From Pandoraea sp. PE-S2T-3 (GTDB lineage Bacteria > Pseudomonadota > Gammaproteobacteria > Burkholderiales > Burkholderiaceae): a DNA stretch of 64,000 bases. The notes beneath the pieces were generated by a model. The model did no database searches, was not told where the DNA came from, and saw only the letters and a list, made by a program, of their open reading frames with translations. The position numbers and the translations under genes are program-made. The stretch spans positions 186,001 to 250,000 of the forward strand of contig NZ_NGUQ01000035.1 of assembly GCF_002179965.1 (NCBI RefSeq), in the 5' to 3' direction. Numbering within the stretch: position 1 is the stretch's first letter; every line of letters starts with the position of its first letter. This document shows positions 16,006 through 24,453 of this stretch, in pieces.

Positions 16006-17723
16006 TTACCCTCCTTCGCGGCATGCACGGCCATCGACTCGGCAGACTCCGAGGCAATGCGGCCCGCAATCGCCGCACGCAGCGACGCTTTATCGACCTT
16101 CCCCACCCGCGTGACGGGAAACTCGTCGACCGTCTCGATGCGCTCCGGGCATTTGAACTTCGCCAGCCCGTGGCCGACGAGAAAGCTCGCCAGCGCCGCC
16201 ACGGTCGGCGCGGCATGCCCGGGCCGGAGAATCAGATAGACACAGCCCTTCTCGCCATAGAGCGCGTCAGGCATGGCCACCAGCTTGGCGTCGGCCACCG
16301 CAGGGTGATGGCTCACGAACGCCTCGACCTCTTCGCAACCGATCTTCTCGCCGCCGCGATTAATGTTGTCGCGCAGGCGTCCCTCGAAGGCGAAGCAGCG
16401 CACACCATCAACGACGCGCGCCGTCACCATGTCGCCGGTGCGCACGAAGCCGTCCGGCGTGAGCGTCTGCGCCGTGGCTTCAGGGGCGTGGTAATACCCG
16501 CGCAGGCTCGACGGCCCACGGAAGCACAACTCGCCCGGCGTGCCCTCATCTACCGGCAAGTCGGTGCCCGGGACGAGCACGCGAATCTCGTCGTCCTCAC
16601 ATCCCGACAAGCCCTGCGTGTGGTGTCGAACAGCAGCAGGCAACCCTGCCCCGGCGCCCATGAGCAAGCCTTCGGTCGTACCGTAAAGATTGAAGCAAGG
16701 CACGCCGAGATGGTCTTCCAGCGAGTCGGCGCGGCTCATCGTGCCGAACAGTTCCAGCGATGACAGATCGTGCCGGGCCACGTCCTTGTACGCGATCATC
16801 TGCGGCGCCACCGGCCCGATCGACAGGCCATGCGTGACGCGATGCATCTCGATCAGCGTGAGCATGCGGGCGATGTCGACGCGCGGCATCAGCACGGTCG
16901 TCATGCCGGTGGCAACGGTCGATGCGAGCACATAAAGCTGACCGGCGTTATGCAGCAGCGGCAACGACCAGATCATGCGGCTGTGCTCGGTCATGCCGAT
17001 GTGACGCATCCACGCGAGCGAGTGGCCGAGATATTCCGCATGAAAGCGCGGGATGATCTTCGGCACCCCCGTCGTGCCGCCCGAGAGTTGAAAACTCAAG
17101 ACGTCTTCACTGCCGATGCGGATATCGGAAAGCACGGCACGCGCTCGCTCGACCGGCATGGCATCGATCAATCGCTCGACGCCATGAGCACCGCTGCTCG
17201 TCAGGCTGTCGTTCGCTGCGCGGGCGACCAGCAAGTGTTCGATCGACGGATGCCGGTCCATCATCTGACGCGCGAACGCGACGAGATCGAAGCTCGAGAA
17301 ATCCGCCTGAACGAAGTAACCGCGAGCGCCCGACTGCGCCGCCAGTTGGCCGATTTCGACTTCCCGGTATTGCGGCACGGCGCAAACCGGCACCACGCCC
17401 GCCTTGTAGGCGCCCATCAGCGCGACGACCGTGTCCACTGTCGTGCCCATCTGGAAGATCGCGCGGTCGCCGGGTCGCAGGCCCAGTTCGATCAGCGCCG
17501 CGCCGAGGCGCTCGCTACGCGCGTCCAGCTCGGCAAAGGTCAGTGTGACCTCATCGCTGAGATAGGCGGGGCGATCCGGCACACGTGCAGCGGTGGCCCG
17601 CAACGCATCGCCAAGGGTCGTGTCCTGCCAAGCATTCGACGCAAAATATCGCTGCGCCAGTTCCGGCGGACAGTACGTGACGCCGTCGATCCGATGAAAA
17701 ATACGGTGATGAATACCGCTCAT
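16002..17723 (-). CDS. aryl-CoA / aryl-AMP ligase (acyl-adenylating enzyme)
   Basis: A 573-residue member of the ANL superfamily. The P-loop LSGGTTGVPKIIPR (about residues 217-230), the A5 motif NLYGTTEG, the A7/A8 region VRTGDMV and the C-terminal TRVGKVDKASLR with the A10 lysine are all intact. The overall style resembles 2,3-dihydroxybenzoate-AMP ligases (DhbE/EntE) and salicylate ligases rather than fatty acyl-CoA ligases. It would activate an aromatic acid as adenylate and then CoA ester for the monooxygenase. No siderophore or NRPS gene lies nearby, which argues for catabolism. The stop overlaps the thioesterase start by four bases. Confidence 0.87.
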   Translation of the reverse strand: MSGIHHRIFHRIDGVTYCPPELAQRYFASNAWQDTTLGDALRATAARVPDRPAYLSDEVTLTFAELDARSERLGAALIELGLRPGDRAIFQMGTTVDTVVALMGAYKAGVVPVCAVPQYREVEIGQLAAQSGARGYFVQADFSSFDLVAFARQMMDRHPSIEHLLVARAANDSLTSSGAHGVERLIDAMPVERARAVLSDIRIGSEDVLSFQLSGGTTGVPKIIPRFHAEYLGHSLAWMRHIGMTEHSRMIWSLPLLHNAGQLYVLASTVATGMTTVLMPRVDIARMLTLIEMHRVTHGLSIGPVAPQMIAYKDVARHDLSSLELFGTMSRADSLEDHLGVPCFNLYGTTEGLLMGAGAGLPAAVRHHTQGLSGCEDDEIRVLVPGTDLPVDEGTPGELCFRGPSSLRGYYHAPEATAQTLTPDGFVRTGDMVTARVVDGVRCFAFEGRLRDNINRGGEKIGCEEVEAFVSHHPAVADAKLVAMPDALYGEKGCVYLILRPGHAAPTVAALASFLVGHGLAKFKCPERIETVDEFPVTRVGKVDKASLRAAIAGRIASESAESMAVHAAKEGK

Positions 17724-17751
17724 GCTGTCTCCTGCATGGTCTGTCGCGAAC

Positions 17752-18009
17752 TCAGGCGCGCGGGGCTATCCGCACGATGTCGCGTTCGTAATCGATCCGG
17801 CCGTCGAGGCCGCCCGTGAAAAGGCCATACCAGACGGCCGGCTTCAGCCCCAGCGCCCGGCGCTCGAAGGCGATCGGCACGTCGCTGGCAATCACCGTGT
17901 AGTCACCGGCTGTCTCGATACGGCATTCAGGCAGTCGCCGCGCCGCGTCGATCAGCGACGCGAACTCCGGCACGTTCAATACGAAAATCTGCAACGGCTG
18001 GGCGCTCAT
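17752..18009 (-). CDS. 85-residue protein of unknown function
   Basis: A small soluble acidic/hydrophobic protein beginning MSAQPLQIFVLNVPEFASLI, with no signal peptide, membrane segment, metal motif or cysteine pair (a single Cys in LPECRIE). Its start overlaps the VOC gene stop by four bases and its stop is 28 bases before the ligase, so it is embedded in the aromatic operon and almost certainly translated. The alternation LQIFVLNV / CRIETAGDYTVIASD looks like a small alpha-beta protein. It could be a subunit or chaperone for a neighbour, but I recognise no family. Confidence 0.72.
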   Translation of the reverse strand: MSAQPLQIFVLNVPEFASLIDAARRLPECRIETAGDYTVIASDVPIAFERRALGLKPAVWYGLFTGGLDGRIDYERDIVRIAPRA

Positions 18010-18653
18010 GACTGACGCTCCCCGCCTAGGCGTTGATTGAGGTGTTGCGCTTTGCGCAGCCAGACGGCGTCAATACACGTGAATGGTGCGCTGCCGTCGC
18101 GGGCTTCGTCTTCGATTTCCATCGCGGCCTCAAGCGTGGCAGCAGCGTCACGCGCATCAATGCTCGCCAGCGCGCGCAGCTTCCGGGTGATCTCGATGAA
18201 ATAGCCATTCGGGTCACGGAAGTAGATCGACTCGATCACCTCGTGTGCCGTCTCGGCCGACACTTCGACACCGCGCGCTTCCAGACGGACTTTCCACGCG
18301 TGCAGATCGGCTTGCGTGTCGACCAGCCATGCGGTGTGCGTGGCGTCGAACACGTGATCGTCGGGAAACGGCGCGCTGCCCTGATGGCGAGCAAGCGTCG
18401 CGGGCTCGTCACTGCCGAGATAGTAGAAAAAGGCGATGGTGCTGCCGTTGCCGCTATCGAAGAAGAAATGCAGAAAGTCGGGGTGCGTGGCAGGCCCCCA
18501 GCCGCGTGCAGAGATCGTGTGGATCAGCGGCAGTCCGAGCACGTCGCGATAAAACTCGACGGTTTCGCGCAGGCGCCACGTCGGCCGTGCGGTGTGATCA
18601 ACGCCATGCAGACGCAAGGCAAGATCCGCAGCGGGGATGTCATTCAACTTCAT
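18006..18653 (-). CDS. VOC (glyoxalase/extradiol dioxygenase-like) protein
   Basis: A 215-residue vicinal-oxygen-chelate protein with two beta-alpha-beta-beta-beta modules: TWRLRETVEFYRDVLGLPLI near residue 25 opens the first, and the region around FRDPNGYFIEITRKLRALAS closes the second. Candidate metal ligands are His in LHGVDHTARP, His in PDFLHFFFDSG and Glu in YFIEITR, the usual two-His-one-carboxylate set. VOC enzymes include ring-cleaving dioxygenases, glyoxalases and isomerases. As no other ring-cleavage gene is present in this operon, it is a candidate for ring opening of the hydroxylated product (inference). It overlaps the 85-residue gene by four bases. Confidence 0.82.
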   Translation of the reverse strand: MKLNDIPAADLALRLHGVDHTARPTWRLRETVEFYRDVLGLPLIHTISARGWGPATHPDFLHFFFDSGNGSTIAFFYYLGSDEPATLARHQGSAPFPDDHVFDATHTAWLVDTQADLHAWKVRLEARGVEVSAETAHEVIESIYFRDPNGYFIEITRKLRALASIDARDAAATLEAAMEIEDEARDGSAPFTCIDAVWLRKAQHLNQRLGGERQS

Positions 18654-18710
18654 GTCGTGTCTCCCGAAGTTCGGGTCAATGGGTTGGCTAAAAGAGAGCG
18701 CTCGATGCCG

Positions 18711-19997
18711 TCATTGCGGAAACGTCTCGCGCAGCCAGTCTTGCAAGAGCCGTCCCGCGACGTAGCGTCCGGCTTCGTCCTCAGGCGCGAGCGCGCGGCC
18801 ATGGTGGTCGCCGCGCACGCGCCGATGGGATTTGTGTGTCGTGCCGAGGCTCGCGTAAATGTCTGCGATCACACGCGGGAAGCACGCCTGATCGCCCGTG
18901 TATTCGATCAGGAGCGTCGGCTGCACGATGGCGGCCGCCGTTTTCGAGAGCAGCGCATTTGACGACAGTCCCGACCATGTCGACAGCCACGCTTCGGGCG
19001 AGCAGACACGCCCGAAGCCGACCGATCCGTAGTTGGATGCGAACGGGTCGCTGCCCCACAACGAGCCATAGCGACGGTCCGAAGGGTCGAGCGTCAGGTC
19101 GAAGCAACGCAGGTCGGCGTCGGTACGCCACACGGTCATCAGCGGCGTGTGGGCTGCCATGCGGCGCAGTGCGCCGTCGGCACTGCCGCCGTCGCGTTTC
19201 ATCCGTTCGCGCGCGCCTTGACGAGCGGCGATCAGATCGCGGGCCATCGCGTCGAGCCGGGCCACGCGGGCGGTTTGCGCCGCACGGTAGCGCGTGACGA
19301 AGTCGGCGTCGTAACGTGACGATGCGGGAGTCCCGGGTTGTCGCGGCACGAAGCCATTGGCCGTATCGAACGGGTCGAGCGCCGGATCGACCGACAGTGC
19401 GTCGTGCTCGTTGGTAACCGATGGGTCGATACACATTTGCAGCAACGCGCCCTGCCCCGGATGGGGGGCAACGAACACCATGCCGTCGACGACCGGCATG
19501 TCGAGCGACGCCAGCTTCGTCGGACGCCCACCGGGGGTGCGTTCGATGCGCGCGTCCGGCGCCAGTCCCGACTGCTGCACATAAAGGGCGTAAAGACCGC
19601 TGCCGCCCGAATTGCCGAGAAGCACGATGCGCTTGAAGCCCGCGTCGCGCAAAAAGCGCATGCCGGCGGCCACGTCGTACAGCGCAAATTCATGCTCGAG
19701 CCGCATGTCGTTGCCCACCGAGCGCGGCGCCTGCGTCCACGCTGCGAAGCCTGCGTCGACGATGTCCGGAATCAGGTAATGGCACGCCATGAATTCGCGC
19801 GGATGCATGATGCAAACCACCGTATCGGGCGACCCGGCGGTATAGAGCGACCCGCTCGTCGCCGCACCGTCGCCGGTGCGCAGCACCACGTTGCGGGTGC
19901 TCGCGCCAAGCGGCAGGTCGCGCGGATTCCAGTCCGTGTTCAGAAACCCTGCGGTCGCGCTTTGGCCGTCGCCGCGACCCTGTTGCTGTTGACTCAT
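18711..19997 (-). CDS. alpha/beta hydrolase, first gene of the aromatic operon
   Basis: A 428-residue cytosolic hydrolase preceded by an almost ideal ribosome site (AAGGAGGTG, seven bases before the ATG at 19997). IVLLGNSGGSGLYALY (about residues 124-140) is the nucleophile elbow GNSGGS, and the C-terminal VRGDHHGRAL supplies the His; Asp candidates lie in LLIEYTGDQACFP. A long insertion between the elbow and the C-terminal triad half (about residues 150-300) may form a lid. In an aromatic operon such enzymes hydrolyse ring-cleavage products or esters/amides of the substrate. It is divergent from the TetR gene, across a region dense in TTTTTAC/GTAAAAA repeats. Confidence 0.8.
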   Translation of the reverse strand: MSQQQQGRGDGQSATAGFLNTDWNPRDLPLGASTRNVVLRTGDGAATSGSLYTAGSPDTVVCIMHPREFMACHYLIPDIVDAGFAAWTQAPRSVGNDMRLEHEFALYDVAAGMRFLRDAGFKRIVLLGNSGGSGLYALYVQQSGLAPDARIERTPGGRPTKLASLDMPVVDGMVFVAPHPGQGALLQMCIDPSVTNEHDALSVDPALDPFDTANGFVPRQPGTPASSRYDADFVTRYRAAQTARVARLDAMARDLIAARQGARERMKRDGGSADGALRRMAAHTPLMTVWRTDADLRCFDLTLDPSDRRYGSLWGSDPFASNYGSVGFGRVCSPEAWLSTWSGLSSNALLSKTAAAIVQPTLLIEYTGDQACFPRVIADIYASLGTTHKSHRRVRGDHHGRALAPEDEAGRYVAGRLLQDWLRETFPQ

Positions 19998-20010
19998 CTG
20001 CCACCTCCTT

Positions 20011-20090
20011 TTTTTACATACTAGTTTAATTTTTTACGAATGAGTAAACATTTTTACATAAATTTGACGGAGTAGTAAAAACCCGTAAAC
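20011..20090. promoter_or_regulatory. TetR operator region with TTTAC/GTAAA repeats
   Basis: TTTAC (20033-20037)-N6-GTAAA (20044-20048) is an inverted repeat; TTTTTAC (20051-20057) pairs with GTAAAAA (20075-20081) over 17 bases. TTTTTACATA occurs twice, at 20011-20020 and 20051-20060, exactly 40 bases apart, and CCGTAAAC follows at 20083-20090. All lie between the divergent hydrolase and TetR genes, starting just upstream of the hydrolase ribosome site, where a repressor would act. Confidence 0.55.
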
Positions 20091-20181
20091 AACCGTGGCA
20101 CAGCGCTTTGCGCCGCGAGGGAATTTGGTTAAGGTGTTGGTTTTCTGACGCCTGCGTCAAAAGACGCGCCAGACAGTGGCC

Positions 20182-20886
20182 ATGACCAAAGCACAGACCA
20201 AAAGCGACGCGTTGCGGGAAAACATTCTGGAAGTCGCCACGCGGCTATTCATCGACCGTGGATTCGACGGCACGAGTTTCAACGACATAGCCGATGTCGT
20301 CGGCGTCAGCCGGCCGGCGCTGTACTACTACTTCAAGAGCAAGGAAGCGATTCTTGAAGTCCTCACCACGGTGGTCACCCGCGCGGCGGGGGAGTTGGCT
20401 TCCGAGGCATTGCCGGAAAACTTGCAGCAGCCCTCGGCGATGCTGCGCCATCTCGTGCTGCGCCATGCGCATCTGATCCTCACGCACCCGCTGCAATTTC
20501 GGGTCGTCGAGCGCAATGAGGACAACTTGCCGCCCAAGCAGAAAAAGCTGGCCGAGCAGTCCCGCCGCACCGTGCTGGAGCAGTTCCGGCATGCCATCGA
20601 GTTGGGGATCGAGCGGGGTCAGTTCCGGGTGATGGATGCGAAGGTCGCCGCGTTTTCCATCATCGGCATGTGCAACTGGACGGCGTGGTGGTTCACGCCC
20701 GCAGGCCCGCGCAAGGCCGAAGAGATCGCCGAGCAGATTGCCGACATGGCGTTGCGCACGGTCGAGCAGGCGTCCGGGCGGCAACCCGGGGAACCGGGCG
20801 CCGCCGGCGTGATCAAGCTGCTGCGCGAGGATATCGACCTGCTGGAACGGCACCTCGCCACCGAGCGCGGCAAAGCGGCGCCGTAA
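20182..20886 (+). CDS. TetR/AcrR family transcriptional regulator
   Basis: A 234-residue regulator starting at the ATG at 20182 (a GTG six bases earlier is possible). The N-terminal TetR domain (about residues 8-55) has ATRLFIDRGFDGTSFNDIAD and VGVSRPALYYYFKSKEAILE, with the helix-turn-helix intact. The C-terminal ligand domain (about 80-200) contains FSIIGMCNWTAWWFTPAG, as in regulators of fatty-acid and aromatic acyl-CoA catabolism. It is divergent from the aromatic operon and most likely represses it, with an aryl-CoA or the acid itself as inducer (inference). Confidence 0.9.
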   Translation: MTKAQTKSDALRENILEVATRLFIDRGFDGTSFNDIADVVGVSRPALYYYFKSKEAILEVLTTVVTRAAGELASEALPENLQQPSAMLRHLVLRHAHLILTHPLQFRVVERNEDNLPPKQKKLAEQSRRTVLEQFRHAIELGIERGQFRVMDAKVAAFSIIGMCNWTAWWFTPAGPRKAEEIAEQIADMALRTVEQASGRQPGEPGAAGVIKLLREDIDLLERHLATERGKAAP

Positions 20887-20910
20887 CGCGCCCACCGCCC
20901 CAGCGAATGG

Positions 20911-22092
20911 CTATCGGGCGGCGGGCGTCAGCGTATTGCGCGTCCGGCAGACAACCTTCGCGTTGTTGGCCTTGCCGCCAACTACCCAGTAGCCATCCAC
21001 TCGCTGCCACTTATCTCCGGATCTCGCCGGCATATTGCGCAGCATCAGGTTCTTGATATCCGTCAGGAGCGGAAGCGTCTCTGCAAAATAAGCATGCGAC
21101 GGGAAGTCATCCGGCAGGTTCGACACCACGTTGTCGATGCCGGGGACGATGACCTGCGGGGCCGTCCCGCAGCCGACGCGTGGATAGTCGTGAACATGGC
21201 TGGACGCCGCCACCGCAAAGTCGTACGGCGAAAGGTAGACCGTCGTTCTGTCTGACACTTTCAGATAGTTCGGTGCGAGTTGGGCAAACAGATCGCGGTC
21301 GACGTCGGCCGCGGCGAGGATGATCTGGCCAAACCGAATCCCTCGCTCCGATGAGACGGCGTTCACACCGGACGCAATCACGCGAAGCAGTGCCCGATTC
21401 CCCATGCTGTGCGCCACGATGTGAATCTTTCGTCCGTTTGCCGCCTTGGCGACCGTCTCCAGAAACGACCGGAAATACACCTCGCTGGTGTCGACGGTTG
21501 CCTCGTCGAAGGTGTACTTGATGACGTCGCTTCTCGCCGCCCATGAGAACAGGAACATGTTGTTCGCCGGCACATCCAGATCAGCGCCCAGTTGTGCCGC
21601 GCGCAATGCCGCGTCGTTGAACGAGTTGTTGTAGCCGTGAATGAAGACCACGACATAGCCGTTTTCGGGGCCCGTGACCGGCCGAAGTTCACGTTGCGCG
21701 ATGGCAAGAAATTGCGCCTCGCCCGGTATCGACTCGAAACGGTTCACCGTCAGCTTCGGATCGCTTCCGAAGTACGTCCCGATGTCCGACCCCAGCGAGC
21801 CCACACGGTGATTTTTAGGGATCGTCACGAACACCCGGCCATAGTGAAGCGCTTCATCCCGATCATCTGAGAAGCCCGCCCCAGCAGGCGATGCCTTGCG
21901 TGTCGTGCCGAACATGACCGGATAGTCGAACGTCGACGCCGTCGGTCCGGTCTTTAGTGGAATTTCAGCGGTTGTCGGCGGCAGATAGCCCACCGCGCTG
22001 AGTGTCTTGTCAGACACCCCTGTTGGCAACGTGCACGCCGCAAGCAGCAGCGTGCCCACGAGTACTCCCCCGAGCCCCAAACCCCGTTTCAT
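20911..22092 (-). CDS. DUF900-type alpha/beta hydrolase lipoprotein
   Basis: From the ATG at 22092 the product is 393 residues with a lipoprotein signal: MKRGLGLGGVLVGTLLLAAC ends in a good lipobox with Cys20. The rest is a DUF900 hydrolase: VVFIHGYNNSFNDAALRAAQ gives the oxyanion region, IVAHSMGNRALL the Ser nucleophile elbow, and later AADVDRDLF and SHVHDYPRVG the acid and His candidates. The open frame continues 59 codons further upstream without lipoprotein features, so I reject that start. DUF900 proteins are predicted envelope esterases of unknown substrate. It stands alone, convergent with the TetR gene. Confidence 0.87.
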   Translation of the reverse strand: MKRGLGLGGVLVGTLLLAACTLPTGVSDKTLSAVGYLPPTTAEIPLKTGPTASTFDYPVMFGTTRKASPAGAGFSDDRDEALHYGRVFVTIPKNHRVGSLGSDIGTYFGSDPKLTVNRFESIPGEAQFLAIAQRELRPVTGPENGYVVVFIHGYNNSFNDAALRAAQLGADLDVPANNMFLFSWAARSDVIKYTFDEATVDTSEVYFRSFLETVAKAANGRKIHIVAHSMGNRALLRVIASGVNAVSSERGIRFGQIILAAADVDRDLFAQLAPNYLKVSDRTTVYLSPYDFAVAASSHVHDYPRVGCGTAPQVIVPGIDNVVSNLPDDFPSHAYFAETLPLLTDIKNLMLRNMPARSGDKWQRVDGYWVVGGKANNAKVVCRTRNTLTPAAR

Positions 22093-22255
22093 AGCAGCCT
22101 CCGCGATGCGTTGTTCTGACGACAGCTTGCGTGGATAGTGCGGTCCACCAATTTTGCGCAACGCTACCGTATCCGCCAACCCACGCCTACTAGGGCAGAC
22201 GATGACCTCATGCCCGTCGAAGCCCTTCAAGCAGCCGTTCCACTGCCCCGCCCAT

Positions 22256-22290
22256 AAAAAAGCCCACATGCGAACATGTGGGCCTTTTCT
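22256..22290 (-). terminator. rho-independent terminator after the CsgG-like gene
   Basis: GCCCACATG (22262-22270), a CGAA loop and CATGTGGGC (22275-22283) form a perfect 9-bp stem flanked by A5 on one side and a CTTTTCT run on the other. It lies about 30 bases beyond the stop at 22314 and closes the four-gene envelope operon; it can also stop plus-strand transcription. Confidence 0.85.
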
Positions 22291-22313
22291 ACGACTGAAC
22301 GACTACCTGCTGC

Positions 22314-23732
22314 TTACCACTTGTCGTCCTTGGCTGGCGCCGGCTGCGCCTGTGCTTCCGTCGTCCGCGCCGTCTTCTTCACCGCCTTGGGCGCGGCAGC
22401 ACCCTCCGGCGCTGCGGCCTGAGGTGCCGCTTGAGATGCCACCTGCGATGCCGTACGCGCCAATTCGCCGCGCACCTGCAAGCCGGCCACCGGCAGGTTA
22501 TCCAGACTGCCGCGCACGTTATCCAGATGCCCGTACGAGAGATTCTGCGTCACGCGCTCGACCACCAGCTCGCAACACGGATTCTCCGAACGCCCTAGGC
22601 TCTGGCCCGTCTGCGGGTCCTTGAACTCGTTGCCCATCGCGACGACTGCGTAGCGTGCACCTTCACGCAACGCCTGTCCGCCCTGACTGACGACCACGTT
22701 GGTGCCATCGCGCGCCACAACCGTAATCGGGAACGTCGATTGCAGAATCGCACTGACAATGGCCTTGCCGGCCTGATCGGTCATCTCGGCGAGAATGCGC
22801 GGGCCGTCGACACCGGTGCCAAGCGTCGTCGGCGGCGTCGTCGGCATTGCCGCACTCAGCGTGCTCGACGACGAGACCTGACGCGTCGCCACATTCACCA
22901 GCTTCTGCGACAGCGCCCAACCGCCCGAATAACTCACGAGCTGCCGGTCGCTCGTGCGCAGTTGGCGCGCGAAGCGGTTATAGGCAAACGAATTGACGTG
23001 CGCACTCCAGACGAGATCGGCACTGGCGGCTTGGGACAGTTTGGCGAGCTCAGCTCCCGGTGCCTGCCCCGACGCGATCAAGTCCAGCTCGCGCTCGAGT
23101 TCCGGACTCATCTCGCGATCGAGAACGGCGAAACGTCCGGTCTGCACCAGCGCGTCGCTCACGCGCTGACGCAGTGCTGCGGCAACGTCGCGCGACGGCA
23201 CAGTGATGTCGCCCATCGGCAGCGTCGGCTGATCGAATACCACCGGGCCAACCACCACCTTGAGCTTCTGCATGTCGGCCGACGGCTTGAACTTGGCGAT
23301 GTCCGCCTCGATGGTCGCCTTGAAGCGCTTCGACAGCACGCCCGGCTCGTCGAGACTGACAACGCGCAGGTGCTGGATCACACCGCCCGAGCGCTGCTGC
23401 ACGACTTCGGCAAACGCATTGCCGCGCAGCGATGCCGAATCCTGATCCAGACTCACGTCGAGCCCGAACTTGGCCGCCACGCTATCGGTCTGCATTACAG
23501 CACCGTTGACCTGAAGCAGCGCCATCTTCATGGCTTCGCGCATGGCTTCGCCAGCCGTCGTGCCGAAACCAACGGCGGTTGCCTTTTCGGTGTCGAGCTT
23601 GCCGACATCGGGCACCGGTGCGGCGGCACTCGGTGCAGACGCCGGCGCCTGCGTGGACTCGGCCGGCTTTTCGCTACAACCGGCGACAAAAAAGAGGGCC
23701 ACAAGGGCCCCCGTGAGCGACTTACGCATCAT
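22314..23732 (-). CDS. CsgG/FlgO-like outer-membrane lipoprotein
   Basis: A 472-residue lipoprotein: the signal ALVALFFVAGC ends in a lipobox (V-A-G-C), followed by a Pro/Ala/Ser-rich linker. The middle part resembles CsgG/LpoB/FlgO proteins: VVGPVVFDQPTLPM, then TGRFAVLDREMSPELERELD (about residues 195-215), the strand and helix that in curli secretin CsgG read like FTVVDRE, and SADLVWSAHVNSFAYNRF. The C-terminus is an Ala/Gln/Lys-rich tail of about 50 residues. The mature protein would be anchored in the outer or inner membrane facing the periplasm. It is the last gene before a terminator. No csgA/B/E/F or flagellar gene is near, so a curli or flagellar role is doubtful; it may build a pore or collar with the other operon products (inference). 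Confidence 0.75.
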   Translation of the reverse strand: MMRKSLTGALVALFFVAGCSEKPAESTQAPASAPSAAAPVPDVGKLDTEKATAVGFGTTAGEAMREAMKMALLQVNGAVMQTDSVAAKFGLDVSLDQDSASLRGNAFAEVVQQRSGGVIQHLRVVSLDEPGVLSKRFKATIEADIAKFKPSADMQKLKVVVGPVVFDQPTLPMGDITVPSRDVAAALRQRVSDALVQTGRFAVLDREMSPELERELDLIASGQAPGAELAKLSQAASADLVWSAHVNSFAYNRFARQLRTSDRQLVSYSGGWALSQKLVNVATRQVSSSSTLSAAMPTTPPTTLGTGVDGPRILAEMTDQAGKAIVSAILQSTFPITVVARDGTNVVVSQGGQALREGARYAVVAMGNEFKDPQTGQSLGRSENPCCELVVERVTQNLSYGHLDNVRGSLDNLPVAGLQVRGELARTASQVASQAAPQAAAPEGAAAPKAVKKTARTTEAQAQPAPAKDDKW

Positions 23733-23753
23733 GAGTGTCCTCGTGGCTGTGCC

Positions 23754-24404
23754 TTACAGCGCTGCCAGTGCCTTCGTGGCGTCTGCCGGCACGTCGATAC
23801 CGTTGCTGCGGGCGAAGTCGATGGCGTTCTTCAGCGCCTTGCCAGCTTCCGTCACCGAACCCGGGAAGTTCGACACCACATAAGCGGCACCGCCCAGCGA
23901 CGTCAGCGCCATCGGCGATGCGCTCTTCATGCTGTTGCCCATGGTCGTCACGTCGTTGCGCATGCCCGTGTAGTGGACCATGCCCAGTGCCAGGTGGCCC
24001 AGACCTTGTGCAAACGTCTTCTTGCTCGCCGCATCCAGCACCGGCTTTTCCTTGAGCTTGGCGGCAATCGCACCGCTCGTATCGCCCACGGCGCTGACGG
24101 CCTTCGAGGCAGCGTCCTTGTCATCGGTCGAACCCGACGACAGTTGTTGCGCAACAGCGGCCGCTTGTTCGGCTTGCGTCTTCAGGCCCAGTGCTTCACC
24201 CATCTTGGCGTTGGCGTTGAGCACGTCGACGTTGGCGGCAACGTAGTTGCGCACCAGCGTGGTTTGCTGACCGCCCAGATCCGCCGAGCCTTCGCTCGAC
24301 GACTTGCCGCCCAGCAGATTGCCCAGACCGCCGAGTTGTGCGAACGAGGCGCCCGAAGCACCGACCAGAGCAGCTGCAACCGCACACGCAATAATTTTCT
24401 TCAT
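23754..24404 (-). CDS. exported helical protein of unknown function
   Basis: A 216-residue protein with a clean Sec signal (MKKIIACAVAAALVGASG, cleavage near SFA-Q). The mature part starts with a short Gly/Leu stretch (LGGLGNLLGG) and is then Ala-rich and largely helical: VRNYVAANVDVLNANAKMGE, QAEQAAAVAQQLSSG, AKLKEKPVLDAASKKTFAQG. No Cys and no catalytic motif. It lies 49 bases after the FlgT-like gene and 21 bases before the CsgG-like lipoprotein gene, so it is a periplasmic member of the same operon, perhaps a chaperone or soluble subunit. I do not recognise the family. Confidence 0.75.
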   Translation of the reverse strand: MKKIIACAVAAALVGASGASFAQLGGLGNLLGGKSSSEGSADLGGQQTTLVRNYVAANVDVLNANAKMGEALGLKTQAEQAAAVAQQLSSGSTDDKDAASKAVSAVGDTSGAIAAKLKEKPVLDAASKKTFAQGLGHLALGMVHYTGMRNDVTTMGNSMKSASPMALTSLGGAAYVVSNFPGSVTEAGKALKNAIDFARSNGIDVPADATKALAAL

Positions 24405-24453
24405 GATGATTTTTCTACGAGTTGTCTACGAGTTGAATGGAGGGATGTCGCAA

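Noticed and set aside
22093-22269. Longer start of the DUF900 hydrolase
   Set aside because: It would bury the lipoprotein signal peptide that begins at 22092.
22314-23732. Calling the CsgG-like lipoprotein a curli secretion pore
   Set aside because: No csgA, csgB, csgE or csgF gene nearby and only a partial motif match; kept as CsgG/FlgO-like.
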